Assembly (NCBI RefSeq): GCF_034424545.1
Contig: NZ_CP139971.1
Coordinates: 1,054,001-1,118,000 of the forward strand
From: Trinickia caryophylli
Lineage (GTDB): Bacteria > Pseudomonadota > Gammaproteobacteria > Burkholderiales > Burkholderiaceae
Length of the DNA: 64,000 bases
Direction of reading: 5' to 3'
The notes beneath the pieces were generated by a model that saw only the letters and a program-made list of their open reading frames with translations, made no database searches and was not told the origin of the DNA. This document shows, piece by piece, positions 34,802-43,093 of the stretch; positions within the stretch are counted from its first letter, which is position 1; the number at the start of each line of letters is the position of its first letter. A program made the position numbers and the translations under genes.

Positions 34802-35701
34802 ATGTCATCCTCCGATCTGAAGATCCGCCAGGTGGAAGCGTTTCGTGCGCTCATGCAGCGCCAGACCGTCACGCGTGCGGCGCTTGCCCTCCATGTTTCG
34901 CAGCCCGCCGTGAGCCGCCTGCTCGCCGACTTCGAGGCCAGTGTCGGCTTCACGCTTTTCGACCGACAGCAGGGCCGCCTCGTGCCCACCGCCGAGGCAC
35001 GGCTGCTCTATGACGAGGTGGAGCGCGCCTTCGTCGGCATGGACAGCATCACACATGCGGCGCAGCAGATCCGCGCGATGCGCCGCGGCTCGCTGCGCAT
35101 CGCCGGCTCCCCGGCCGTGGCGCTCGAGTTGTTGCCGCGCGCGGTAACGGATTTCATCGCGCGACACCCCGGTGTGGACGTGACGCTGCTCACGCACAGC
35201 GCGCGTACGGTGGTGGAGATGGTCGCGTCGGAGCGCGTCGATGTCGGCTTCGTCGCCGAAGCCGTACCGCATCATGCGGTGCGGCTCGAATGCATCGTCG
35301 ACGCGCCGATGCGCTGTATCGTGCCGCCCGCGCATCGGCTTGCCAGAAAACGCATGCTGCGGCCGGAAGATCTGCGAGACGAACCGTTCATTTCGTTTCC
35401 ACATGCGTTCGTCGCGCGCACCGAAATCGACCGCGTCTTTGCGCAGCATGCCGTTTCGCGCCAGCTCGTACTTGAAGCGCAGCTTTCGCAGACTGTGGTC
35501 GCGCTCGTCGCCAACGGAGCCGGCGTGGCATTCATCGATCCGGTGACGGCCGCGTTCGCCGCGCCGCGCGTGGCCGTCCGGCCGTTTGCGCCGGAGATCC
35601 GCGACCATGTCTTCCTCGCCACGCCGAACGGGCAGCGTTTGCCCAATCTGGCGTCGGCGTTCGTGGAACTGGCCACCGCGGCATTGAAGGCGACGATCTG
35701 A
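34802..35701 (+). CDS. LysR-family regulator, probably of the adjacent dehydrogenase operon
   Basis: 299 residues. The N-terminal helix-turn-helix ('KIRQVEAFRALMQRQTVTRA', 'LHVSQPAVSRLLADFEASVG') and a type-2 periplasmic-binding effector domain are complete. The sequence recalls the NocR/OccR opine-regulator branch, which agrees with the opine-type operon next door. It is divergent from that operon across 148 AT-richer bases containing TTATTC...GAATAA repeats, the expected place for LysR sites. The start ATG 34802 is chosen because it fits the family N-terminus. Confidence 0.88.
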   Translation: MSSSDLKIRQVEAFRALMQRQTVTRAALALHVSQPAVSRLLADFEASVGFTLFDRQQGRLVPTAEARLLYDEVERAFVGMDSITHAAQQIRAMRRGSLRIAGSPAVALELLPRAVTDFIARHPGVDVTLLTHSARTVVEMVASERVDVGFVAEAVPHHAVRLECIVDAPMRCIVPPAHRLARKRMLRPEDLRDEPFISFPHAFVARTEIDRVFAQHAVSRQLVLEAQLSQTVVALVANGAGVAFIDPVTAAFAAPRVAVRPFAPEIRDHVFLATPNGQRLPNLASAFVELATAALKATI

Positions 35702-35782
35702 CGGGGCACAGCGCTGCATGATCGGGGCATTTGGCGCACCATAGCGGCCTTTGCCGACTTTCTCTCGCGGGATACCCTCGCC

Positions 35783-36877
35783 ATGACAGTGAAACAGCGC
35801 ACGCTTGCCCTCGCGATTTTGACCGCCGCCGTGACGGCAGCCTGCTCGAGCACGACGCCTCCGCTCACCATGGCCGCCCCGCCCGCAACCGGTGCGGCCA
35901 ACGCAGCCCATGTCGCGAAGGGCACCGACGGCCCCGCCTACGGCCCCGAGCTCGAAGGATTCGGCTACCCGGAGCCGGTGCGGCGGTTTTCGTTCGTCTC
36001 GCAGGGCCAGCCGCTGCATATGGCTTATATGGACGTTGCGGCGCCGCACCCGAACGGGCGCACAGTCGTGCTGCTGCACGGCAAGAACTTCTGCGCGGCG
36101 ACGTGGGACACGACAGTCCGGCGCCTGACCGACGCCGGCTATCGCGTGGTGGCGCCCGATCAGATCGGGTTTTGCAAGTCGAGCAAGCCGCAGCACTATC
36201 AATTCAGCTTTCAGCAGCTTGCCCGCAATACGCACGCGCTGCTGGCCTCGCTCGGGGTCGCGCATGCAACGATGATCGGCCATTCGACGGGCGGCATGCT
36301 CGCCGTGCGTTATGCGTTGATGTATCCCGAAGCAACCGATCAGCTCGTGCTCGTCAACCCGATCGGGCTCGAAGACTGGAAAGCGAAAGGTGTGCCCTCG
36401 CTGTCGGTCGACGAATGGTATGCACGCGAGCTCGGCACCACGGCCGATCGCATCCGTCGGTACGAGCGCGATACGTATTACGCCGGCCAATGGCGCAGCG
36501 AATACGAGCCGTGGGTGCAAATGCTCGCGGGCATGTATCGCGGCCCCGGCAAGGAGCAGGTGGCGTGGGATTCGGCACTGCTCTACGACATGATCTATAC
36601 CCAGCCCGTGGTCTATGAATTCGGGCAATTGAAACCGCCGACGCTCCTGCTCATCGGCGACAAGGATACGACGGCGATCGGCAAGGACGTTTCGCCGCCC
36701 GACGTCCGCGCAAAGCTCGGCCATTATCCCGCGCTCGCGAAGCTCGCCGCGCGCGCAATCCCGCAAGCCACGCTGGTCGAATTTCCCGAACTTGGCCACG
36801 CGCCTCAAATGCAGGATCCGCAAGCGTTTCACGAAGCACTGCTCGAGGGCCTTGCGCGGCGGGCCGGCGAGCGCTGA
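35783..36877 (+). CDS. Alpha/beta hydrolase, predicted lipoprotein
   Basis: 364 residues. The signal peptide ends in a lipobox (VTAAC, Cys21). The hydrolase core has 'VVLLHGKNFCAATWD' (oxyanion region), nucleophile Ser168 in 'GHSTGG', and an acid region 'LLIGDKDTTAIG' with the catalytic His in 'LGHAPQM'. The Ala/Thr-rich 20-60 segment is a flexible tether. Substrate unknown; esterase or epoxide-hydrolase-like activity at the outer or inner membrane surface is possible. Transcribed alone. Confidence 0.85.
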   Translation: MTVKQRTLALAILTAAVTAACSSTTPPLTMAAPPATGAANAAHVAKGTDGPAYGPELEGFGYPEPVRRFSFVSQGQPLHMAYMDVAAPHPNGRTVVLLHGKNFCAATWDTTVRRLTDAGYRVVAPDQIGFCKSSKPQHYQFSFQQLARNTHALLASLGVAHATMIGHSTGGMLAVRYALMYPEATDQLVLVNPIGLEDWKAKGVPSLSVDEWYARELGTTADRIRRYERDTYYAGQWRSEYEPWVQMLAGMYRGPGKEQVAWDSALLYDMIYTQPVVYEFGQLKPPTLLLIGDKDTTAIGKDVSPPDVRAKLGHYPALAKLAARAIPQATLVEFPELGHAPQMQDPQAFHEALLEGLARRAGER

Positions 36878-37113
36878 GCGGCGCTGCTCTGCCGTGCCAA
36901 GCACGTTCGCAAACGTTTGCCCCACCTTAAGCGAAAGAAAGAGGCTTTTTACGCTCGCAATGCCCGATCGATTCGATATCCGATATACCCCGGGGGTTCC
37001 GACATCAGTTTCAGGAAATCCCTATACCGGTGGCGCTTATGTTCCGGAAACATGAGCCGTAAACATTCTGGTAGCGCGGAAATATCCCGATTCGAGGTCA
37101 ACGAGATGAGCCG

Positions 37114-39309
37114 ATGCAACGCCGATCCTATTCGAGCCGAACGACCGCGGTAGCGCCCGCGCGCTTGCACCGTCTTTGGGCATGGGTCGAGCGCATCGAT
37201 CGCACGGCCTACTTCATCGCCATCCGCCGCGGGCTGGCATTACCGTTGCCGCTCATCATGACCGGCGCGTTCGCCCTGCTTGTGCGTTACCCGCCATCGC
37301 CCGCGCTGCAGCAACGCCTGATCGACGCGTTCGGTCCGCACCTCCTCGCTTTTTGCGACAACCTGCTCGCAGGCACGTTCGGCATTGGCGCGCTCGTCGC
37401 CCTATATGGGTTCACCGACGCCCTGACCAGCCTTCACAACGAGCGGAACAGCCGCCATGCCGTCAATCGCGCAATCGCGGTCATCGTGGTGACCGCGTGC
37501 TTCTTCACCTGCATCGCGCCGGACGGCAAAACGACGGCCATTGCATCGCTTTATCTGGGAGAAGGCCTCTTTGGTGCGCTCGTCGTCGCATCGCTCGGCG
37601 GTTATCTTTTCATCAAGCTATCGGAAATGCGCTTCCTGCGCATTCCGATGAACAACCTTAGCAACGATCCGTTTATCGGCGATACGTTCACGGTCATGCC
37701 GGCCGCCATCCTGACGATCGTGATCTTCGCCACGCTGAAGACGATATGGTCGTGGTACGGCTGGCCGGATGCACTCTCGTTCTCCCACGCGCAACTCGAC
37801 GCCCCCCTTGCCAGCCTCGCCAATAATCCTTTTTTCGGCGCTGGCTACGAGAGCGTCGCACAGCTGTTGTGGCTTTTCGGCATCCACGGACCGAATGCGC
37901 TCTATGAGATCCAGCGACAGGTGCTCGCGCCCGCGGGCGCAGCCAATCTCGCGGCGGCGGCGACGAGCGCCACCCCGCCATTCGTCTTCACCTACGAATT
38001 TTTTGCCGCCTTCGCACGGATGGGCGGCTCGGGCGGCACGCTGAGCCTGGTCTTCGCGCTCGTCCTTGCGGGCCGTGCCGAGCGTGGGCGCAGACTGGCG
38101 CTGTTCGCGATGCTGCCGGCACTCTTCAACGTCAACGAACTGGTGCTCTTCGGATTGCCGATCGTTCTCAACCCGGTCTATGCGATCCCTTTCATCCTCA
38201 CGCCCGTCGTGCAGATATTGATTGCCTATGCCGCGACGGCGGCCCATCTGATGCCGAAGACAGGGTTCGCGATTGCGTGGACTACGCCGGCGCTTTATAG
38301 CGGCTATGCCGTCACGGGCTCGCTTTCGGGCACACTCGTGCAGGCCCTTGCGCTCGCCGCGGGAACCGTCATCTACATTCCGTTTGTCCGCATGGCCGAA
38401 CATCTCGCGCTCAAGCGCGAACGCGAAGCGCTCGTGTCGCTTCTCGACATTGCGGAGGCTCCGCCACGCAGCCCGCACGCGGCACGTTATATCGGACTGG
38501 CGGGGGACCCGGGCCGGCTGGCGGCGTCGCTCGCCGGTGACTTTCAGATCGCCCTCAAAACCGAAGGCCAGATATTTCTCGAATTTCAGCCACAGGTGGA
38601 TTCCCGCACCGGCCGCATATTCGGCGTGGAGGCATTGCTGCGCTGGGAGCATCCCTCCCTGGGCCGCGTGGCACCTCCCATCGTCATCACACTCGCAGAC
38701 GAGCTCGATCAAACGGACGTTTTGGGCCTTCAAATCCTCTCGCTGGCGTGCCGCCAACGCAGTATCTGGCGCAACGCGCTTCCAGACGATTTCGTCATGT
38801 CCGTCAATCTTTCTCCTCGTCAATTACTCGATCCTCATTTCGACATCAAGGTGATGGACATCCTGCGCCGGGAGGCCGTTTTGCCCTCCATGCTGGAACT
38901 CGAAATTACGGAGTCGACCATCCTTTTGCCGGACGTGAATGCCCTCGGCAACCTGAAACGGCTGCGCGAAACAGGCGTCAAGGTTGCCGTGGACGATTTC
39001 GGCATGGGCCATACGTCGTTGCATTACCTGCGCCTGCTACCGTTGGATACCGTCAAAATCGACCGGTCGCTCGCGGATGTCAGCCGGGGCAGCGTCAACG
39101 AACACATCGTCAAGAGCATTGCCGATCTGAGCCGCACGCTCAACCTCTCCCTCGTGGTCGAAGGCGTGGAAACAGAATGGCAACTCGCGCGGCTCTCCGC
39201 ACTCGGCTGCCATCGTTTCCAGGGCTATTTTTTCAGCCGTCCCCTCGCGGGCGACGCATGCCTGGAATTCGTCGTTTCCGCCAATCGGGAACGCCGTTTC
39301 GCGGCATAG
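37114..39309 (+). CDS. PTS EIIC-like membrane domain fused to an EAL c-di-GMP phosphodiesterase
   Basis: 731 residues. Residues ~30-440 form about ten membrane segments resembling a sugar PTS EIIC domain of the cellobiose/lichenan type ('MNNLSNDPFIGDTFTVMPAA', 'LFNVNELVLFGLPIVLNP'). Residues ~480-725 are a complete EAL domain: Glu506-Ala-Leu508, 'ELEITEST', 'VAVDDFGMGHTSLHY', 'VKIDRSLADVS', 'VVEGVETEWQ' and 'QGYFFSRPL', so phosphodiesterase activity is likely. No EIIA/EIIB genes are near. The membrane half may sense or transport a sugar and control c-di-GMP breakdown. The ATG has only a weak ribosome site. Confidence 0.9.
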   Translation: MQRRSYSSRTTAVAPARLHRLWAWVERIDRTAYFIAIRRGLALPLPLIMTGAFALLVRYPPSPALQQRLIDAFGPHLLAFCDNLLAGTFGIGALVALYGFTDALTSLHNERNSRHAVNRAIAVIVVTACFFTCIAPDGKTTAIASLYLGEGLFGALVVASLGGYLFIKLSEMRFLRIPMNNLSNDPFIGDTFTVMPAAILTIVIFATLKTIWSWYGWPDALSFSHAQLDAPLASLANNPFFGAGYESVAQLLWLFGIHGPNALYEIQRQVLAPAGAANLAAAATSATPPFVFTYEFFAAFARMGGSGGTLSLVFALVLAGRAERGRRLALFAMLPALFNVNELVLFGLPIVLNPVYAIPFILTPVVQILIAYAATAAHLMPKTGFAIAWTTPALYSGYAVTGSLSGTLVQALALAAGTVIYIPFVRMAEHLALKREREALVSLLDIAEAPPRSPHAARYIGLAGDPGRLAASLAGDFQIALKTEGQIFLEFQPQVDSRTGRIFGVEALLRWEHPSLGRVAPPIVITLADELDQTDVLGLQILSLACRQRSIWRNALPDDFVMSVNLSPRQLLDPHFDIKVMDILRREAVLPSMLELEITESTILLPDVNALGNLKRLRETGVKVAVDDFGMGHTSLHYLRLLPLDTVKIDRSLADVSRGSVNEHIVKSIADLSRTLNLSLVVEGVETEWQLARLSALGCHRFQGYFFSRPLAGDACLEFVVSANRERRFAA

Positions 39310-39385
39310 CAAAACGCGCGACCGACCGTAACCGCACCGCCTTCCGCGCCCCGGCCAACACGATCGAAACGCCCGAAGCCGCGCG

Positions 39386-39733
39386 CTAAAGCGAGCCTTC
39401 GCGCTCAACCACGAGCAAGCGCGCCTCGCCCCGCGGATGGGCGACATGTTCGCAGCCGGTGCCGGCATAAAAGATGTCACCCGCTTCGAGCGTCGCTATC
39501 CGCTCGACGCCATTCTCGCGGTAATGCATATCGACCACCCCATCCAGCACGGCGAACACTTCCTGGCCATCGTTGACGTGCCAGCGATACGGCTCGTCCG
39601 TCCAATGCAGCCGCACCGTGACGCCGTCGATATTGGCCACGTCGACGGCATCCCATGCACGCGCCGCTCGAAATGCCTTGCTACGGATAACGTTCAATGT
39701 AAGTTCCCCGCACTCGATTGCATGACGCGCCAT
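39386..39733 (-). CDS. Cupin-domain protein
   Basis: 115 residues, a single cupin barrel: 'EPYRWHVNDGQEVFAVLDGV' holds the first metal-binding motif (His then Gln/Glu), and 'LEAGDIFYAGTGCEHVAHPR' the second (His). Function unknown; such proteins are often small isomerases or oxygenase-like binders. Its start overlaps the stop of the DJ-1-family gene by one base (TAATG), so the two form an operon. Confidence 0.82.
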   Translation of the reverse strand: MARHAIECGELTLNVIRSKAFRAARAWDAVDVANIDGVTVRLHWTDEPYRWHVNDGQEVFAVLDGVVDMHYRENGVERIATLEAGDIFYAGTGCEHVAHPRGEARLLVVEREGSL

Positions 39734-40431
39734 TATTGCGCCGACACCGCCCGCGAACGTGCCGCCACGATCCGGTTCACAGCCGCCTCGCGCGCGGTAA
39801 AGCTGCGCGACATGTCCGCACGCGCGCGCTCGACGATTGCACGCGGCGCCGTGTCCGGGCTGCCGGCATCGAACGGCGGCGCCGGCGCATATTCGAGCTC
39901 CAGTTGAATTGCCTGCGCCTCGTCGGCGCCGGCCACCTCGGCCGCGATCGTCAACGCGAAATCGATGCCCGCCGTCACGCCGCCACCCGTGAAAAGATTG
40001 CCGTCACGCACCACGCGTGCATGCACGGGCTGCGCTCCGAGCGGTTCCAGCAGCGCGTGGAAGCCCCAATGCGTCGTAGCCTTGCGGCCTTGCAGCAGCC
40101 CCGCTGCGCCAAGCAGCAGCGAGCCGGTACAAACCGATGTGACATAGCGTGCCCCAGCCGCCTGCCGACGCACGAAGGCGAGTGTCTGTTCGTCTTCGAG
40201 CAGCGCGGACACTCCCGTGCCACCGGGAACGCAGATGATGTCGAGCTGAGCGCACTGCTCGTAGGTGCAAGTGGGCGTCAGCGTGAGACCGTTGCTCGAG
40301 ACGAGCGGATCGAGCGTCTTCCAAACGAGGTCGACCTTCGCGTCGGGCAACATGGCGAGCACATCGTGCGGCCCCGTGAGGTCGAGTTGCTGAACCTGCG
40401 GAAAGACGAGAAAACCGATATGGCACGTCAT
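39733..40431 (-). CDS. DJ-1/PfpI-family protein (isonitrile hydratase-like)
   Basis: 232 residues. The nucleophile elbow 'SVCTGSLLLGAAGLL' followed by 'GRKATTHW' matches the isonitrile hydratase (InhA) branch of the DJ-1/PfpI superfamily. 'FLVFPQVQQLDLTGPHDVL' is the N-terminal strand-loop with the conserved Asp. A C-terminal ~50-residue Ala/Arg-rich tail is an extra. It could hydrate isonitriles to N-formamides; chaperone or glyoxalase-like roles are alternatives. It lies upstream of the cupin gene and is divergent from a GlxA-type regulator. Confidence 0.82.
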   Translation of the reverse strand: MTCHIGFLVFPQVQQLDLTGPHDVLAMLPDAKVDLVWKTLDPLVSSNGLTLTPTCTYEQCAQLDIICVPGGTGVSALLEDEQTLAFVRRQAAGARYVTSVCTGSLLLGAAGLLQGRKATTHWGFHALLEPLGAQPVHARVVRDGNLFTGGGVTAGIDFALTIAAEVAGADEAQAIQLELEYAPAPPFDAGSPDTAPRAIVERARADMSRSFTAREAAVNRIVAARSRAVSAQ

Positions 40432-40575
40432 CGTTGAACCTCACGCTCGAGAAAGTGTGAACAGGGTGTGGACAGAACCGATTCTATGGCGGTAGTGTTT
40501 GGCTAGAATGCCATTTAACCCACGATTTCCGCCACGCGCGCCATTACGGTTTCCGCCGTCACCGCATCCATCGCC

Positions 40576-41550
40576 ATGCCCGACTTCGTCCGCTCCGTGC
40601 TGATTCTGGCCTTCCCCCGTGCGCAACTGCTCGACATTACCGGTCCGCTCCAGGTGTTCGCGTCCGCAAACGAATTCGCCCGCGAGCGCGGAATGGCCGC
40701 ACCTTACGCGCCGCGTATCGTAGCCGCGCAAGCGGGCGCGGTGCAGACGTCGTCGGGCGCCACGCTGCTCGCCGATTCGCTCGCCGGCGTGCGGCGGCCC
40801 GCCGATACGCTGATCGTCGCGGGCGGAAAAGGCGTGTATGACGCGTCGCGCGACGCACGCCTGCTGAGTTGGGTTCGGCGGCAGGCGCACAAAACCCGGC
40901 GTGTTGCGTCCGTTTGCACGGGCGCGTTCCTGCTGGCGGAGGCGGGGCTGCTCGACGGGCGGCGGGTCGTTACGCACTGGCGGCACTGCGAGGAACTCGC
41001 CAGCCGGTATCCGCAACTGCACGTCGAGGCGGACCCGATCTTCATTCGAGAGGACAACGTCTGGACGTCCGCCGGCGTCACGGCGGGTATCGACCTGGCG
41101 CTCGCACTATTGGAAGAAGACCTCGGACGGGAAGTGGCGCTCGAGGTGGCGCGCGACCTCGTCGTTTTCCTCAAACGCCCGGGCGGGCAGGCGCAATTCA
41201 GCGCGATGCTGTCCACACAGAACGTGCCCGAACGGTTCGGCGAACTTCATATGTGGATGGCGGAGCATATCGCCGCCGACCTCTCCGTGCCGGTGCTCGC
41301 CCATCGCGCGGCCATGAGCGAGCGCACGTTCATGCGCCACTATCGCGCGGCAACGGGGCGTACGCCCGCGCGCGCGGTCGAGCAGTTTCGGGTAGAGGCG
41401 GCGCAGCGGATGCTTAGCGAGACTGCGCTACCGATCAAGCGCATCGCGCTGCGCTGCGGCTTCGGTTCGGAGGAAACGATGCGTCGCAGCTTTGCGCGCA
41501 TGCTCTCGACTACGCCGCAAGCGTACCGCGAGCGCTTCGCGCCGCATTGA
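40576..41550 (+). CDS. GlxA-family transcriptional regulator (DJ-1 domain + AraC helix-turn-helix)
   Basis: 324 residues. Residues ~8-190 form a DJ-1/PfpI-like domain ('RAQLLDITGPLQVFASANEF', 'SVCTGAFLLAEAGLLDGRRV'), and ~220-320 an AraC-type double helix-turn-helix ('LAHRAAMSERTFMRHYRAAT', 'IALRCGFGSEETMRRSFARM'). It is divergent from the DJ-1/cupin operon, so regulation of that operon is likely. The start fits the family N-terminus; the last ATG before 'PDFVRSVLILAF' was taken. Confidence 0.9.
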   Translation: MPDFVRSVLILAFPRAQLLDITGPLQVFASANEFARERGMAAPYAPRIVAAQAGAVQTSSGATLLADSLAGVRRPADTLIVAGGKGVYDASRDARLLSWVRRQAHKTRRVASVCTGAFLLAEAGLLDGRRVVTHWRHCEELASRYPQLHVEADPIFIREDNVWTSAGVTAGIDLALALLEEDLGREVALEVARDLVVFLKRPGGQAQFSAMLSTQNVPERFGELHMWMAEHIAADLSVPVLAHRAAMSERTFMRHYRAATGRTPARAVEQFRVEAAQRMLSETALPIKRIALRCGFGSEETMRRSFARMLSTTPQAYRERFAPH

Positions 41551-41658
41551 GGCGGTGCGGCACGACGGCATCGCCTTCGTCCGGCCGGCCCCCAGGTCCG
41601 GGCTTTACCCGGAAGTCACGGATGAAACGCGCGTGGCTTACCGCACCGGATCAAATGA

Positions 41659-42249
41659 TCAGACGATCAGACGCGAGATCTTCGTGCCTTCGAGCGACAC
41701 GCCGGCCATCAATCCCGCGTTGGTGAGTACGAACGCCTGCACCGGGCTCGTGGCCGTGGATGTATCGACGTTGCCGTTCGCGCCCACGTGCAGCACGGCG
41801 ACCGTTGCGTCGACGCCGGCTGCCCAGCCCTGGCTGCGGGTGAAGGTATCGAGCGCTTCCTGCGTCATGAAAAGCATGACGATGGCTTTCGATTGCGCGC
41901 CGATCTGCAAGCCGAACGAAGCAGCTGCGATGCTGTAGTAACCGCTCGTCTGCCCCCCGATGCGCAACGCACCCTGCCCGTACTGAGCGCCGAACCAGAA
42001 TCCCGCCGAGAGCACCGATGGAAAAACGAGCACGCCACGCGCGTTGCCGACGAGTTCGCGCGAACCGTTCACCGTCGAGAAAAGACGCGTCAGCGTTGCA
42101 TCGACACCTCCGTCGATCTCCTGGCGCTTCGCCGCGTTGGCCCCCGGCGTGCCGTTCGACGATGCGGGTGTGGTCGTGCATCCCGCGAGCGTCAATCCGC
42201 TCGACGCCAATACGGCGCTGGTCATCGCGATAAATGTGCGGCGTTCCAT
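41659..42249 (-). CDS. YSC84/SYLF-domain lipoprotein
   Basis: 196 residues. The signal peptide ends in 'LAGC' (lipobox). 'ATLTRLFSTVNGSRELVGNA' followed by 'GVLVFPSVLSAGFWFGAQYG' and 'SGYYSIAAASFGLQIGAQSK' is the SYLF (YSC84) domain, in eukaryotes a phosphoinositide-binding fold. Bacterial members are common Burkholderia lipoproteins of unknown role. Transcribed alone, away from a small repeat-rich secreted protein. Confidence 0.88.
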   Translation of the reverse strand: MERRTFIAMTSAVLASSGLTLAGCTTTPASSNGTPGANAAKRQEIDGGVDATLTRLFSTVNGSRELVGNARGVLVFPSVLSAGFWFGAQYGQGALRIGGQTSGYYSIAAASFGLQIGAQSKAIVMLFMTQEALDTFTRSQGWAAGVDATVAVLHVGANGNVDTSTATSPVQAFVLTNAGLMAGVSLEGTKISRLIV

Positions 42250-42357
42250 GCATGCTCCCGGTTATAACGCTATATCAGCAATTGATTCAATGACAGCACG
42301 CAGCGTACGCAAGTTCCGTGAAGAAACCGCACGCGTGCCTTCATGGCAACACAAGCG

Positions 42358-42729
42358 CTATTTGCGGGAGCGTTGCTCGCGCAGACGGTCCTGACGAATA
42401 CGCTCTTCCCGCTGACGTTCTTCCCGCAGACGTTCTTCGCGCTGACGTTCTTCCCGCAGTCGCTGCTCGCTCACTCGCTGCCCACGCGGTCGTTCGTCCC
42501 ATAGCCGCTGCTGCCGCATCGGGTTCGGCTCGCATGCGCGCCAGTCAGGGGATCTGCCGTCGGGTGCCGGAGCCCGCCAATAGCATTTTTCCCGGAAGTC
42601 GGATTCGCCCGGCGCAGGTTGAAGGGGGGGCTCCATCGTTGCAGCCGGTGCGAGCCGGCACACGCATGTGCATGTAACCGCCAGCAACAGCGCGAGCGCC
42701 GGTTTGGCGTCGAGGCGTACGCAACGCAT
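42358..42729 (-). CDS. Small secreted protein with charged pentapeptide repeats
   Basis: 123 residues. A signal peptide ('PALALLLAVTCTCVCRLAPA') leads into a Pro-rich segment with 'KCYWRAPAPDGRSPDWRACE', then about six tandem copies of a five-residue unit of the type (L/Q/I)REER at the C-terminus. The repeats should form a charged helix. GGGAG precedes ATG 42729. I do not recognise a family; a periplasmic scaffold or RNA/metal-binding role cannot be decided from sequence. Confidence 0.6.
   Translation of the reverse strand: MRCVRLDAKPALALLLAVTCTCVCRLAPAATMEPPLQPAPGESDFREKCYWRAPAPDGRSPDWRACEPNPMRQQRLWDERPRGQRVSEQRLREERQREERLREERQREERIRQDRLREQRSRK
42376..42470 (-). repeat. 15-bp coding tandem repeats
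   Basis: About six imperfect 15-base units (core GACGTTCTTCCCGC on the plus strand) encode the (L/Q/I)REER repeats of the small secreted protein. Copy number may vary between strains by slippage without changing the frame. Confidence 0.7.
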
Positions 42730-42936
42730 GAGGTTTCTCCCGCTTCGGCCCACGAAGCGTGGCACCCTTGAGGCCGGAGGCTAGCAGCATTCCGGACGCG
42801 CGCGGCTCGGTCCATGCGAAGTACCGCATCGAGCGGCGAAGACGCATGGCCCATGGGGTTCGCCACCAGCCGCCGCCGATGCGAAAAAGCCGCTGCGATC
42901 GCCCCGGGACAGAATGGCGCGAGGCGTCTCGCCGGC

Positions 42937-42973
42937 GCGACCGCAACGCCGGTGTGGCCGGCGTTGCGGTCGC
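42937..42973. repeat. Perfect 16-bp palindrome with 5-base loop
   Basis: GCGACCGCAACGCCGG (42937-42952) pairs with CCGGCGTTGCGGTCGC (42958-42973) around TGTGG. It lies in the 364-base gap between two divergent genes, so it is not a terminator for either. A REP-like element or a regulatory cruciform/RNA hairpin 121 bases before sulP are possible. Apart from this palindrome I see nothing gene-like in 42730-43093. Confidence 0.75.
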
Positions 42974-43093
42974 CCGGCTGCGGTATCCTGCGCATTCGTA
43001 TACCGACGACATCCGCCATATCGGACGAGATCGCCCACCCGGGATCATCCATGCCCTCCACCGCGGTTGTCGTCATTCGCCCATGAGGCCGCC

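Noticed and set aside
42361..42480. Possible CRISPR-like array
   Set aside because: 15-bp repeats have no unique spacers and are in frame, encoding a pentapeptide repeat.
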